This document shows positions 37,664-50,250 of a DNA stretch of 64,000 nucleotides, piece by piece. Source of the DNA: Sipunculus nudus (taxonomy: Eukaryota > Annelida > Sipuncula > Golfingiida > Sipunculidae); the NCBI GenBank assembly GCA_026874595.1, contig CM049314.1, positions 33,550,229 to 33,614,228 on the forward strand, in the 5' to 3' direction. Positions within the stretch are counted from its first letter, which is position 1; every line of letters starts with the position of its first letter. Under the pieces are notes generated by a model. It was not told where the DNA came from and ran no database searches. It was given only the letters and a program-made list of their open reading frames with translations. The translations under genes were made by a program, and so were the position numbers.

Positions 37664-37854
37664 TGGACTAAAAATGGATATCGTAAGTAGCCTGTCGGAA
37701 TTAAGGATATACCTCCTAAGATAGTGTTCAGTATGATATCTAACAGGGAATACGAGATATGTGAACATGACAAACTGAAAAAAAAGTGAAACGAATTAAG
37801 TTAGGAGTCATGTTTTTTCATTTATATAATTAAACAAATTAAGTTGTTTCTTTT

Positions 37855-38235
37855 CTGTTTGCGAGGGTTTCAAAATTCACGATATTCGCGAAAATAAAAC
37901 CTTCGTGTATAAGAGGGGCATTATGGAACGCAAGTCGAAAGGTAAATGATTGATATTTATCATAAATAATAAGATCTTGTATTTTCAAAAATTGCTAATA
38001 TACATTATATAAAATCTTTAAAATTACCAATCATTATTGAACAGTTATTTCAAATCTTTCGATGTTCAGTTGTTCAATTAAAAAGATTATGCGCACGTAT
38101 TATTTTATAGAATTAATTCATTTAATAATGGTTTATTTTGTGTCGGTCGTTCATATGGCGAAATCGAGAAATGGAACAATGAAACTGTGTATATCGCGAA
38201 ATTTAACCGCGCGAATATGAAGCCAACCGCCATAG
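37855..38235. repeat. Possible inverted dispersed repeat
   Basis: gcgagggtttcaaaattcacgatattcgcgaa at the left (about 37860) is mirrored imperfectly by tatatcgcgaaatttaaccgcgcgaa at the right (about 38190). The cgcgaaa-type motifs recall MITE ends, but the boundaries are unclear. Confidence 0.35.
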
Positions 38236-38239
38236 CCTG

Positions 38240-40320
38240 ACGAATTATAGTCAAGAGCATGACCAATGATAACTTTTATGCGAAGAAGGAAACCTGAGAA
38301 GATTGTACTAATAGCTTTAGACCAGGAGTTTATGTGATGCGCCTACCTGCTAAGTACAGCTTCTGATCCCGCACACACCCAAAGATGATCCACCCGCCCG
38401 TAAACATGACATATAAAAACATTAATAACGCTCTGAGCGGGATGGCCACGTGGATGGGAAGTGAGACATCCAGACATAATCGCTGGCTGCGTTTCAACAG
38501 TCCATGATTAATCAAATAATGACATTGCACCAGGTGACATTAGGAACATTTGCAAAGGAGGTCAAGGCAGTACAAAAAATGTGTATGTTTATGTATATGC
38601 ACGTATCACTCTTCGCTGACAGTGGGTTCACTTCTTGATTGGATTTCTGGCAAGCGAGAACAGCGCCTGCGTAGCGGCAGACACTTGTAATTATTGTAGA
38701 CAGGGGCGGAATTGGGAGAAGAAACGGCCCTGAAAATCTAGTGAAAGCAGCTCACAGCATTTATTTTTTTTTAAATTGCATATTTTGAATTACTGTAAGA
38801 AAAATCCTGCATCGCAAAATTCCTTTTCCGCGCGGGTTTATCCCGCGCGCGGAAACGTGATTGTGGAAACGGTAGGTACATGGTTTACACTGTCAAAGGG
38901 GTCTTACCTGACACAACATAATACTTAATTTCTACATTACGTTAATGAGCAATCTATTTTTTATGAATAGTTCGGTCATTTTGGCTGCGCTGGTATCCGC
39001 GTCCTATTAAACACCAGGTATAAACTTGTGTGTGAAAATGCCAGTAAACAAAACACACAGATGTCCTGGAGTGTCTATATTTATACCATGGACCCACCGG
39101 GAAACCGCCAGTGTCCCGGTAGCCCAATCCACCACTAACTTTAGGTAGCCATGCGTACGCTTGTTTTTAACGTTATCCAATTTGACGGGATTGTTGGAAA
39201 TTACCCATATTCCTGGTAAGCAAGTAGAATTTCCCAACAATGCCATAACAGAACAAACAAGTAGATCTATTGTGGATCAATTCAGTATAACCGTCCCAGG
39301 CCACCTCTTGCTCGTCTTATACGCACGGCGTGACGTCACGAGAAAGACGTCTCTGTATATAAACGGGAACATCTGACTTAAGATTTATCGACCCGCGGAC
39401 AATATATTTACCATAAGCCCACCAGTAAATAGAATATAAAAAATATAATATGGTACTTATTAGATGATCCTCTTTTCGATTTTGCGGAGATGGTATTATG
39501 TTGATCCCTTTTTCTGCACTAAATGGTCCACAACTGAGATAAAATAGTCGTTATTTTCTCTTTAATCTTAGAACGTGGATACGTATCATTTGCCCCCCCC
39601 CCCTCCCCCCATCCCACCCCCGGACCTAAGTGTACCCATCGGAATCGGTATTCATGAGGATTATATATGAAAATTGCAAATTTAGTATGTCAGGGAGATA
39701 TTTCATATGAGGCAATTTGTCTGAAAACATGTTTTATGCTTACTTCTTCAAAGTCATAAGACATTATTAAGAAACGGTTGAGAAGAGAGATAAATATGCT
39801 ACCAGCGCCAATAAATATGTCCACGACGATTAACCGGGAAGTTAACAGCAGTCATCTCCAGAAGTCAACCGCAGTGACCTCGGTGTGAACATTGTTGGAA
39901 CTGAAGTCAACCGCATTGACCCCGAAAGTCAGCACCGGTTACCCCGGATGTCAGTCGTTTCGCCCCGGAAGTGTGAGTATATTAATCCGTTAGGCATGGG
40001 CATGACAGCAGTGAGGCAATCCTCATCCCTGTTGAGCAGTAATATTAATATATGTCATTTTAAAGAATTGAGTGATGGTGAGGTTACCCATAAACTCTTA
40101 AATCATCCTGTTATAGGTTTGAGGCTTTATATCTCTGACACCCTGTGGATTAAGAGACAAACTAGGAAATAAAAGATTTGGAATAATAAGTGCAGTATTT
40201 CTGTACTTAGGTCAATAATATCTAAGGGATACTGAGGAATTGAGTCAAAACTAAGAATTATACACCATCTAGCACGAGCGCACAATAATATACATAGAAG
40301 GACCGTCAGACAGAGAGGAA
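38240..40320. other. Mixed-composition DNA, no gene recognised
   Basis: Includes a GC-rich hairpin at 38826-38853, a patch at 39007-39376 open on minus (79 codons) and on plus (71 codons) without a known motif, and a C-rich run at 39593-39620. Confidence 0.4.
38826..38853. repeat. GC-rich hairpin
   Basis: ttccgcgcggg, a short tttat loop, then cccgcgcgcggaa pair with a 2-nt bulge. This is strikingly GC-rich against its surroundings. Confidence 0.7.
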
Positions 40321-40329
40321 ATCATTCAC

Positions 40330-40335
40330 ACACAC

Positions 40336-40407
<72 letters not shown>

Positions 40408-40415
40408 AGAGAGAA
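40330..40415. repeat. Compound (TA)n(GA)n microsatellite
   Basis: CA and TA runs pass into GA units with the same atatagagag junction seen at 23.5 and 31.7 kb. Confidence 0.95.
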
Positions 40416-40736
40416 AAAAACACTTCAAAATAACGTCCCACTTCATGTTGCCCTTTATTTCAGTCCTCGCATAGACCATGCACCACCTTGAAAGTGCAAC
40501 AACTTGATCGAGGTCGCGTTCGTGGTCGTAATTTATATAATTATATAAATTATATATCTATATTTATATATATGAAATAAAATATCCGCAGGTTTCCCAA
40601 CATTTTATGCGAGGGTATATTCAGTATATAAACTGAAAAAAATTATGCGGATATTAAACATACACTAACCATTTCTTTTTCATTTAGCAGATCAAGGTAT
40701 ACACCAGGGTTTGGTGTGCAAAGCAAAGCCGAAAAT

Positions 40737-40773
40737 AATAACTTTAACCGGTGAAGAGGAAAATAATACAGTA

Positions 40774-40823
<50 letters not shown>

Positions 40824-40898
40824 AACCCAGCCATCAGACATACATATTATATTAATAACTTTAACCGGTGAAGAGGAAAATAATACAGTACTTATATA

Positions 40899-40964
<66 letters not shown>

Positions 40965-40991
40965 AACCCAGCCATCAGACATACATATTAT
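40737..40991. repeat. Tandem duplication, each unit with its own (TA)n
   Basis: Unit 1 is 40737-40853 and unit 2 is 40854-40991. Both begin taataactttaaccggtg and end ttaaacccagccatcagaca plus tacatattat; these flanks are identical. Only the internal (TA)n differs, being about 45 bp in the first and about 70 bp in the second, where one G interrupts it. Confidence 0.9.
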
Positions 40992-40999
40992 CAAAATCT

Positions 41000-43900
41000 A
41001 AAAAGGTGTACAAGAAGTCACTTTTGTAGTGTCTTTTACAATGTATGAGGATGGCTGCTTGTGCAGTTAACGACGTGGGGTCGAAAATGGGCGGTTAATG
41101 AAAGAAAGAGGTTAAAAATACCGTCCAGTTATTGAATACGTATTACACCTCCCCTTTAGGCCCTCATGACGCCCACGTTCACTCAAAGTCACCTGATATT
41201 ACCGAGGTCCTTTTAGCTCCTCGCCGCGAGTTGTATTATGTGCGGGCTGGTAACAAGGACTACACCAGACATTATAGCGGGGCTGGTAATGCATTAGATG
41301 TATTTTAAACAAGACCAATGTACTTGGACAGCTACCCACTTACCTACGGGTAGATCACTATATCTGCATATACAGAACTGTGCCCCGCGGCAAATAAACT
41401 CTCAAGTTAACAGGATACAAGTTGTGAACTTATCAAAGTGAATCACGTCAGAGGCGGCGTTTGTTTAATGAAAAACATGCAGTATTAATATACAGCCGGT
41501 ATGACAAGCCTGTTTCCATGGCAACCGTAAAGCAAGTGTACTTATCTAAATAATAGATGCACAAACTAACATGTTTTGGGCGTTATTGTGTGTTATTTTT
41601 AACGTGTTATCATGTTTATCTACACTAAAAAGGAAAAACCCTGGAGAATTAACGTTCTGGAACCGCAAATGCCACGATCAGGTATATGTCAATGTGATAT
41701 TAGTCATACCTTGGCGATTTATCTATATTTTCTCGAATTCGTAAACTTAGATAATTATCAATGGCTCTGCCAGGAACCAAAAATATTTAATAGATGCAAC
41801 CGTCATAGGTTCAAGACCACAGGCGGAACTATGAAGATACTTTAAATTAAAGTATCTTCAAATACTTTCTGAAAACATGGCGATGACAACATAAACAGGT
41901 ATTTTAAAGGGGCCCAATCACCTATAAAGCATTTTGCATTGACACGAAAAAATAGCATCTTCTCTTTGAAATAAATTGGTACCTGCCAAAATTTTTAGCT
42001 GAAACCGTTGGCTTACTTCTATACACAAGTGTTAAGAACAATGGACTGGGCGCGATCACAGGTGTCAACTTAAATACACGGCATGGGACTACGTGCATCG
42101 CCTGGGCCAAGACAGATGTCAATAAGGAGATGCCCTGACTAACTTTGCCCCCTAAATGTAATACATGTTCCCGCTGGGCGAAACATCGCATGTTATGCAC
42201 ATGCGCAAAATCGGACCTCCGGCCACGTGGCCTTGTTATTGTAAACAGACACTCGTGGACTGTGTTTACAAACACACAAAACCATAAAAAGGTGTTAACA
42301 GCTCAAAGGGTCGGGGTGGGGGGGATGGTGAGACCGTGTGCTGGGATAGTTTTGCCTAGAAAATTTTGTATAACGCAATCGTGAACTGATCGTGTGAAAG
42401 AATAAGAATAATATTGCTCCTTATTATGTCCCTTTAAGAAAGGAACGAAGTTGGAACCAGGGCCCGAATTAAATTACACTCGCGTTCAAAGACTACTAAA
42501 ATAACATTACACTTATCCTCGCAGGAGAAAAGATACAATTTGCTTTTATATGTACATATTCTCTTAATTATTACAACAAGGCAGATCTATGCACTTAGCT
42601 ATAGACACATTTCGTTGGATATTTTTTAATTAAAACAACTTTATGTTAAGATATTGTCGTATTACAGGTAAGAAACCTGAGTGGGACTACCCTATGAAAC
42701 TTAGATAATAATGACTAAATAGATCAGGTTAGATAATTTGTAACAATATAGACTTAAATAATCATCGCTTAATATCCCGGGTACCTGTTTTTCCCATTAC
42801 CTTGATAATATAAAATATTTGGAGAAGTGTTGGATCTTGAGCAGTAACCACTTCGCGAATGTCCAATTTCCCTGGGGGCAAAAGTATAAATATTCTTTAT
42901 GGCCAGCTGTTTTTTGAATTGGTCCTTTCCTTCTTTGAGAAGCCGTGCGGGTCTGGATAACCTTGCTGAAATTTTACTGGATACAATAGAATTCTTCTTT
43001 ACTGTAGAAACCTTCGTCCATGACCCGTCTTTTACGTTCTAATATTTCAAAGTGAAATGTCTTGGAGCAATATTATGGTTTAAAAAGTAGGTCTAAGGTG
43101 ATTGATTTCAAACTCTAGAACAGGACCTGTTCCGCCGAGGTTTCTATTAGCTATTGAATATTGTGACGTATTTCGCACTGAGGACGAAATATGAAATGTG
43201 ATCTGTACACAACCCGTAGCACTGTAGGTATTATCTTTCAAAGTACACCGGTGTTTAGCCGAAAGCATTGCATCGTTAAACAAATCCCTTCTTTTTAAAT
43301 CATATTTGCAAAATATGTCAGATGAGACCTTAATTACAGAGGTATCTACTGATAAATGAAATATATATATTTATTAATTTATTAATTGGTTCTTTAAATG
43401 AAAATTTGCGATTTAAATGTATTTTCGCTGATAAGCCGCTGGTCTTTGAAACTGATGTGAACAACAAGCGCTCCATGGAAAATCCAAAAATATACAAATT
43501 CAGAAATAGATAAATGAACATTCTATTAAATTAGAAGAAAAAGGAAGACTCCAGGACGCTCAGGCCACAATATAAGTGACAAACTTTGAGGGGATGTTAA
43601 ATAGTATTTTGTATCATTACATGGTTAGATATTGCCTCATGATATGATTATTTGATCAGAGTGAAATCTAAGGTTAAGTTTTCACAATTGGCTGGATTTT
43701 AAAGTAGTCGGTAATGGTCCGTGACTTCTACATGAACCGGCTTTGATTCTCCTATTCCTACAGCCACCTCGCGTCCGGTACGTTGGGCGCTTGGACCGAC
43801 ATAACCGATGAGTGATATATTTTGAGCGTCACAGACGCTTACCCCCGCATTCCTGGAAGACCTAGTGAGAACAAGACATATTCAGATGTAGTTCAGTTGC

Positions 43901-44070
43901 TTCAAATATATCTAGAAATGAAAAGTCAAAGAATAATCAAAGAAGATTAGCAAAACAAGACAATGATCGAATTTATTGTGTGCTAAGGCCCTTCATATTG
44001 ACCGAAACTCTTTATTTATCCTGCTTCCCATCATCATGAGTAGTTGTATATTATTTAAATGTAGGCATAT
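41000..44070. other. Mixed DNA, no gene recognised
   Basis: A patch at 42000-42390 is open on both strands without a known motif. An X-box-like site lies at 41512-41525. No long repeats. Confidence 0.4.
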
Positions 44071-44074
44071 ACAC

Positions 44075-44240
44075 TCTATGAATAAAGGGTTCTTGATGGT
44101 TCTTTCTAGAACCCCTTGGGGTTTCACCAGGAACCACGCTTCTATAAAGAACCCCCAAGGAACCTTTGTGGGAGTAGAAGGGTTCTACTTTGTGTGGTTG
44201 ATGTTCTTCACTTGACAAAGGTTCTTTTCAGAACCGATCG
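44075..44240. repeat. GGTTCT/AGAACC palindrome cluster
   Basis: Within about 165 bp, ggttct and its complement agaacc (or aggaacc) occur repeatedly in both orientations. Two perfect 6-bp-stem, 4-nt-loop hairpins occur at 44098-44113 (loop ttct) and 44220-44235 (loop tttc). A perfect palindrome aaccccttggggtt lies at 44110-44123. The open frames here are spelled by this repeat. Confidence 0.8.
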
Positions 44241-44820
44241 TACCTCAAATCACCATGCAGGAGGCAAAGTTTTACATCAAAGCAAGAAGTTTTTAATGGT
44301 AATTTTAAATCTCTTATTATGAATAATTATTGCTTTCCTCTCAATGAGCCCCGTAAAACATCAACAGGTTAATTCTTGTGTTTCCCAATAATTGTCAATT
44401 ATCCGCATCACTGGACAAATTGCAAAAACTGTTTCGCTCATCGGTGAATTCAAATGCTGCTTGCATACTGCCTGATTACACGTACCTTCCTGAGTGAAGC
44501 TTATTATTATATGTTGTTATTATAAGTTCACGTTGGTATTTTGGACGAACAAAGGAGAAGACAATGGTAGTATCAAAATATTTCCTGTTCAACTGTTTTC
44601 CAATGACAAGCCACCAATGAAAATATAACTTTACAATTGTTCTAAAAATATTATTATATACATAAAATATATAATTAACGATATATCAACGTCAATCACG
44701 ACTATTGCGGCATGCACCTTTCGCTGCCCTTGTATAATTCAATGACACATGTTTCACCTTTTGTTGCCCTTGTATAATCAAACAGACATTTTCAATTTGT
44801 AAAGGTTGAATAATTTAGTG

Positions 44821-45290
44821 AAGGGGTTTTTCTGTCAAAGGTGCGCATTCACCTACCTTTTGAAAAAGAATTTATGTTATTTCTTGCTTCCTCTGTGTAT
44901 ATATCAATGATCTGATGGCAATTTGGTTATGAAAAGTTTCTAATAAGGCTTTCGTGAAGGATGTATGAACTTTTTAATCAACAACATGTTTTTAAACACG
45001 GCAATGTTGACAAACGGGGAAAAAGGTGGTAGGTTGCATATATGCGGAGGTAGAAAGGTCCAAGTTGCACAGCGCCATTTGCAAGGCTCCGGATTATCTG
45101 ACTTGGTGCCAGATGCCCTTGTTGAACATGTTTTGATCATTTTGGGGGCCCCACATATTATAAACACGTTTATATAACCAAAACAAGCAGCCTGTGCGTG
45201 GTGATACCCACTTTTTCCGGCCTTTTGTTATAAAAGCTCCAAGGGATTACCTTTAGTTTATAAAGGATTGATAGGTGAATGAACCCCTTT
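44821..45290. mobile_element. Dispersed repeat, copy 2, with inverted ends
   Basis: Aligns with 9331-9780 in the same orientation. Its left end reads aaggggtttttctgtc...cattcacctacc and its right end reads ggtgaatgaaccccttt, so the termini are inverted (aaggggtt against aacccctt, and attcacct against aggtgaat). This suggests a non-autonomous DNA element of about 470 bp. No transposase frame. Confidence 0.65.
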
Positions 45291-46020
45291 AAGCTCTCAG
45301 AATTGTCTCAAGATTCTGCATAATAATTGTTACAGTTTTCCTTAATATTACCTAAACCTTTGCGTAATTACCACTTTACCTGTACATATTCTGAAAGCCA
45401 AAAACATTCCCCAAAATGTGGTTAAAGAAAGTTTTCTTAAAACTGGTTGAAGCTTGGAAATTTAAACAATTTTTACTAGTTTCATATGTTTTGAAATTAA
45501 ATCGATATGTCTCAGCTATTTATGGTTCAAAACATTCCATTTGTACTACAAAGAGTTGTAAACATGTGTTCTTAAACGGGGTTCTTTGTCTGCTTAAATG
45601 GAAAGCATTTTTTTATAGGCGAAACTATAAAAATGTACATTTCAAACTCAAATACCCTATAAAATCATAATTATGAGAGATAACACTCCAAACAAACAAA
45701 AAATCCTGGGCTTTTTACCTACATTTTAATATTTTGCCCATACATATTCTGTAGGTGATTCATTTATGTATGTTCAATAAATTATTTTATTCAAATATCT
45801 GAAATTAATTAAAATATTTTAAAATATAAATAAAGCAACCAGTTTTAGAAAAAAACCAAAACTTCTTATATTCCAAGTTGTAGTAAACAATCTCAGCTTT
45901 TGGAATATGTACATTTCAAGTGGTCCTAGACCAGTAGTTTGTTTTAGTTTAAACATATTTATTTTAGTTGGATTATACAAATAGCACAAAGTGCTAATGA
46001 ACGTACTTTCCAACATATGA
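45291..46020. other. AT-rich DNA, no gene seen
   Basis: An 84-codon plus-strand frame at 45416-45670 is Lys/Phe-rich, as expected from AT-rich composition; I do not consider it a gene. Confidence 0.45.
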
Positions 46021-46049
46021 ATATAATTAAGTCACAAGAGCACCGCAAA

Positions 46050-46520
46050 TGGCGCACATTTGGCCGTCGCATATCTTGTGACCTCTGACCTAATTAAATA
46101 TGCGTGAATTTTGCTGAGAATGTAATACAAATGAGAAACTGCATTGGTTAATATTCATAATGAGTTTAATAAAAATCCCTTTAGATTTTTTGTTAGTTAT
46201 CACGGCGCCACCAAAGTCTGATGAACTCTGACCTCATTAAATATGCATGGATTTTGCTGGAAATCGAGATATTATATTGATTAATATTTCTGTTGAGTTT
46301 TATCAAAATCCCTCATTATTCTGATAAGTTAGCACTGCGAAACCACAAAGTAGCCTATTGACCTCTGACCTTATATAAATATGCTAAATATGCTTGGAAT
46401 TTACCCAGAATGGAACTCGGACTAGATAATCCATTTGTAAGTAGTTATGGTGAGTTTCGTGAAAATTTATCGAAGTCCCGGTAAGTTAACGACACTAAAA
46501 ATTACCGCCCCGTCATAGAC
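46050..46520. repeat. Degenerate tandem repeat, about 140-150 bp period
   Basis: The block ctctgacct(c/t)attaaatatgc-tg-attttgctg recurs near 46080, 46230 and 46360. Each is followed by ttgattaatatt-style and gagttttatcaaaatccct-style sequence. The array ends at catagacggacgta, like the tail of the array at 30.9 kb. Confidence 0.75.
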
Positions 46521-46989
46521 GGACGTATAAAAACTGAAACATTGCTTTTACATGTTCGTTAGACAGGTCCTTAAGTCCTTCAGAACTGCATCGTACTTTC
46601 GTCACAAAGACTATGTACGTGCTTTTTAATTTTTGAACCCCGTCTGATGGTCGGGGTCAGAAGACTCAGTGACGTCATTGCTGACGCCATAGGTGCCAGA
46701 GATATTAAGCAATTTATATCTAATCCCGTGAGAACTTATATTATTGCCTGTGTCTGGGACCATGTCCGTAAAGGTTGGGAACTCATGGTAAGCCTTCAGC
46801 GTTATATCTGAACAGCTAGGGCTGGTATAACTTTGTTCTGGTTTTATCCATGAGTTTATCATTGCACTATGATGAAGCTTATTCTAGAGGGGTTTGCAAA
46901 TTATCTCTGATGACGGTTTCGAGGAACTTGGTAGTCACAGACAACGTTAATACTCTGTGTTCAGCACAGGGCAGTGTTGTAGCCGAGTC

Positions 46990-47230
46990 CACACCATCCG
47001 AGCAAGTCCAAGTAAAGGTCACTCGAGTGCAAGTCTGAGACCAGGTCACTCCAGTGCAAGTCAAGGTCCAGGTCACTCCAGTGCAAGTCTAAGCCCAAGT
47101 CACTTCACTGCTTGTCCAAGTCCAGATCACTGGAGTCCAAGTCTAGGTCACTCGAGTGGAAGTCCGAGCCCAGGTGACTCGAGTCAATGTCCAAGTAGGA
47201 GTCATTGAGGTTCGAGTCCAAGTACCCTAC
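46990..47230. repeat. 27-bp minisatellite
   Basis: About eight imperfect units of the type aggtcactcgagtgcaagtc. In one plus-strand frame the period is 9 codons (GHSSASLRP, GHSSASQGP, GHSSASLSP and variants), which sets the 27-bp period. The opposite strand is also partly open, so I treat this as non-coding minisatellite. Confidence 0.85.
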
Positions 47231-47522
47231 TACGAGACCGAGTCGAAAACATTTATTCTATATTTTCTTAAAGAGCGGTTCAACATAAAATATTTTAGAT
47301 TATCAGGTATATTATGAAGTTAGTCTACCATACTTTTTCTGTAATGGTTAATTACATTTACAGCTCCCGATGATGAGCAAAGCTTGGTAAATATGTTATT
47401 ATTTTGTAATATTCTATACAGGTCATAGATTGCTTCTACCAGTATCATACAAAATTTCTCGTCATGCTAACGCGAATTATAGGTGAAAGGACGCTAAAAT
47501 AATTTTAGGAAGGAGCTATGCG

Positions 47523-47524
<2 letters not shown>

Positions 47525-47576
<52 letters not shown>

Positions 47577-47603
47577 GGACCGGGAGAGAAAATCGAAATT
47601 CAT

Positions 47604-47658
<55 letters not shown>
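47525..47658. repeat. Two adjacent (TA)n microsatellites
   Basis: TA runs at 47525-47576 and 47609-47658, separated by a 32-bp non-repeat spacer. Confidence 0.96.
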
Positions 47659-47661
<3 letters not shown>

Positions 47662-48244
47662 AAGGTACTATTATGTGATGGATCTGAATCACTACCGCCG
47701 GTTTAACCTTAGAGCTCTGTGTGACCGCGAAGGAAAGACTGCATTCCCGCAAATCTTTGCTATGCGAAACTGATTTCGGGTCCCAAGGTCACGTGGTCCT
47801 ATTGTTTTACATGACCTAAGGTCACGATGCCCTGAACCTGAAGGAGGGTAGCAAAAGGTTTCGCCTGCTCTGGTTGGCTCTAGCCGTTATGGCAAGAGGC
47901 CTTAAAAGAAACCTATTGTTTGATTTTTATGAATGTTTAGCATAATCTCACACAAAATTAATGTTATCAGTTAAATATTTTTTAAATATGTGGCCAATGA
48001 TAGACATGTTGTCCAAATGGTTATTTAGGACTGTTTGGAGGGATAATTTTGGCTTTACTGCATTTGAACCAGGATGGTGAGAAAATGTGATACACAAGCC
48101 CTGATTTTTTTTTTTTGCCTTGTTTGACTGTAGAAACATCAAATTCTCAGGTTAATAAAGATTTAATATCAAAATTTATTTTGAAAATTATTTAAAAGAG
48201 GCTAAAACTTTATGTGCTTTGTAGATGTTATAAAAGAAAAATAA

Positions 48245-48470
48245 ATACAGGCACGTGTTCCGAGGTCTATAGGGGCCTGGACAGTCGAGGGGGAAAATGC
48301 TCGGCTTTCTCCGCTGGCGACACCGGTGTGGCTAGAGGGTGGGTTGCAGTGGAGTGCTTAAGGTCGATGGTTTTCTCCAGTTTCTTTGGATTCCTCCACA
48401 TCTACAGAATTCTAAAAGCCATCATCCGAGCCAAGGAGAGTACATTATATTAGCTATCATGGCTATAGTT
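48245..48470 (+). mobile_element. SINE-like segment
   Basis: GC-richer than its flanks. gtgtggctagagggtgggttgcagtggagtgcttaagg is followed by ggttttctccagtttctttgg and attcctccacatct, a layout like the body of some invertebrate SINEs. Flanking duplications and the tRNA boxes are not clear. Confidence 0.35.
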
Positions 48471-50064
48471 GAACAATCCATGTAAAATGAATAAGTTTAT
48501 ATTTAGTCCAGCAGTGTCGGAGATTTATAATTATGCCTGTTGTCCCTAAGGCAGTATCCCGTGAGCTTGACCTGCCCCTCATTTATCCCTTTAGTACCAG
48601 GCAGGGAACAGACTATTGAAAATCTATATTTTCGTGTCAATAGCCAGATTCTTGAACTTCACAACTTCGAGTAACTTAATAAAAATCCATATTCATAAGC
48701 CACAGAGGTGATTTCAGTCCAAGGACGACTTTCCCGGAAATTTGATGAAATCATCGTAAACTTGTAAAAGCCTGGGGAAAATAGCAGATATTTTAAGCGA
48801 ACATGAGAAAGTCTAGCAGAGTTGGGACCATAAACTGTTCAAGGCAGATTTGCAACTAATGTTGCCCCTGGCTACTTGCATCACCGGCGGTAAATTCGTT
48901 CTCTCAAATATTTGCTGTGACAGACGTCTTGTCTGGTTGCGGCCCCAGAATGAACCGAAAATCGTCACCCAATGGTCGTTTATCAAATATTCTGGCGTGG
49001 ATTATCTGCAGTCGGCATGCAGGACTCTGTTATTAAGTAAAGTATGATGCCCTCTGGATTCTATGTAAATGATCTACAGTTCCAGCAATGTCAGAAGACA
49101 TATGAGATTTATTACAATTTGAAAGGATATACGACGACCATTCCAGAGATCCTGGTGTTTTACATGGTATATATGTATGTTTGAGGCAGAAAGTATATGT
49201 CTTATATATATATAATACGTCATAATAATATAATACGTGATAATACGTCAGCTAGACAGAAGAAAGGAAATAGAAACACAGACAGGTTAAACGAAAAACA
49301 AATCATAGGTAAATTAAGGGAAAGAAAAGTGTGAGACAGAAACGGAAATAAACTTAATGAGACAGTTCAACAGTAAGAAGAGGAAAATTTAAGATGAAAT
49401 AATAAGTATTGAACATTCTACCCAAATTTTTCACTTAATTAAATAAACAGTGCACTTGAAATGAGGAAGGCCATGCAAATACGGTATATTTCTATCAATC
49501 TGTCTTATTTTTATACTTTAATAAAAAATGTACATTTAAAGATATAGACAGATATATACATTGTCAATTAATACCGGACAGTTGATCAATACAGAGATGA
49601 GTCATTTTTTTATTCCGTAAAAAGAAGGTTGCACTTTCTTGAAAACGTGTGCTTTGCACAACAAAGCGGGCAGCCATTAAACTTTGAAAGGTTCACGCCT
49701 TGAAAAATTACTTTGAACTGCTTTTCTCTGGTTTTTTTCCGCGCACCGTAAATATTCAATGCAAGTGCCCAGAGGGTTAAATCCAATATCTGCAGATATC
49801 AAAGTTGAGGCCTTTTTTATTTCCTTTATTTCGTACTACCATGGACAACAGGAAAATAAGTCAAAAAGGTAAAAATTAAAAAAAAGTCTTAAACAATCGG
49901 AAACCTAAAGGCAGTAATTCTCTTTTTAGTGAAAACTTTCAACTTGGTACCATTCCACAACGGAACTTAGAAAAATGTGACTGCGCCATATCTCTGCCTA
50001 CCAGCCGGCGATGTCCAATAACCAGTGCAGGTGACCTTAAGAATAACTTTAATAAATATGTATA

Positions 50065-50250
50065 ACCCAGCAAGCCTGGTGCAGTGATGGCCCCGGTGTA
50101 GCCGTCCGAACGTAAGACGGATTTCCGTTACAACCCTAATCTGAAAGGGCTCCCCGGGGCGAACCCCTTGCGGCTATTGTCCGCGTGTTACTTTTCGGGC
50201 TAACAACGTCTTTACTGGGTTAGGGCAACCAAAGCTCTAGGCTTGTCGTT
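50065..50250. repeat. GC-rich repeat-like patch
   Basis: An abrupt GC-rich block with gtccgaacgtaagacgga (a 6-bp-stem hairpin, tccg..cgga) and gctccccggggcg. It looks like a short dispersed repeat, possibly tRNA-derived, but I cannot place A and B boxes. Confidence 0.3.

Noticed and set aside
39007-39376. Possible exon, open on both strands
   Set aside because: No recognised motif and no convincing splice sites; both strands being open suggests a compositional effect.
44220-44235. A true histone gene 3' end
   Set aside because: No histone coding sequence lies upstream and a near-identical hairpin 122 bp away belongs to the same repeat cluster. It is kept only as a finding.
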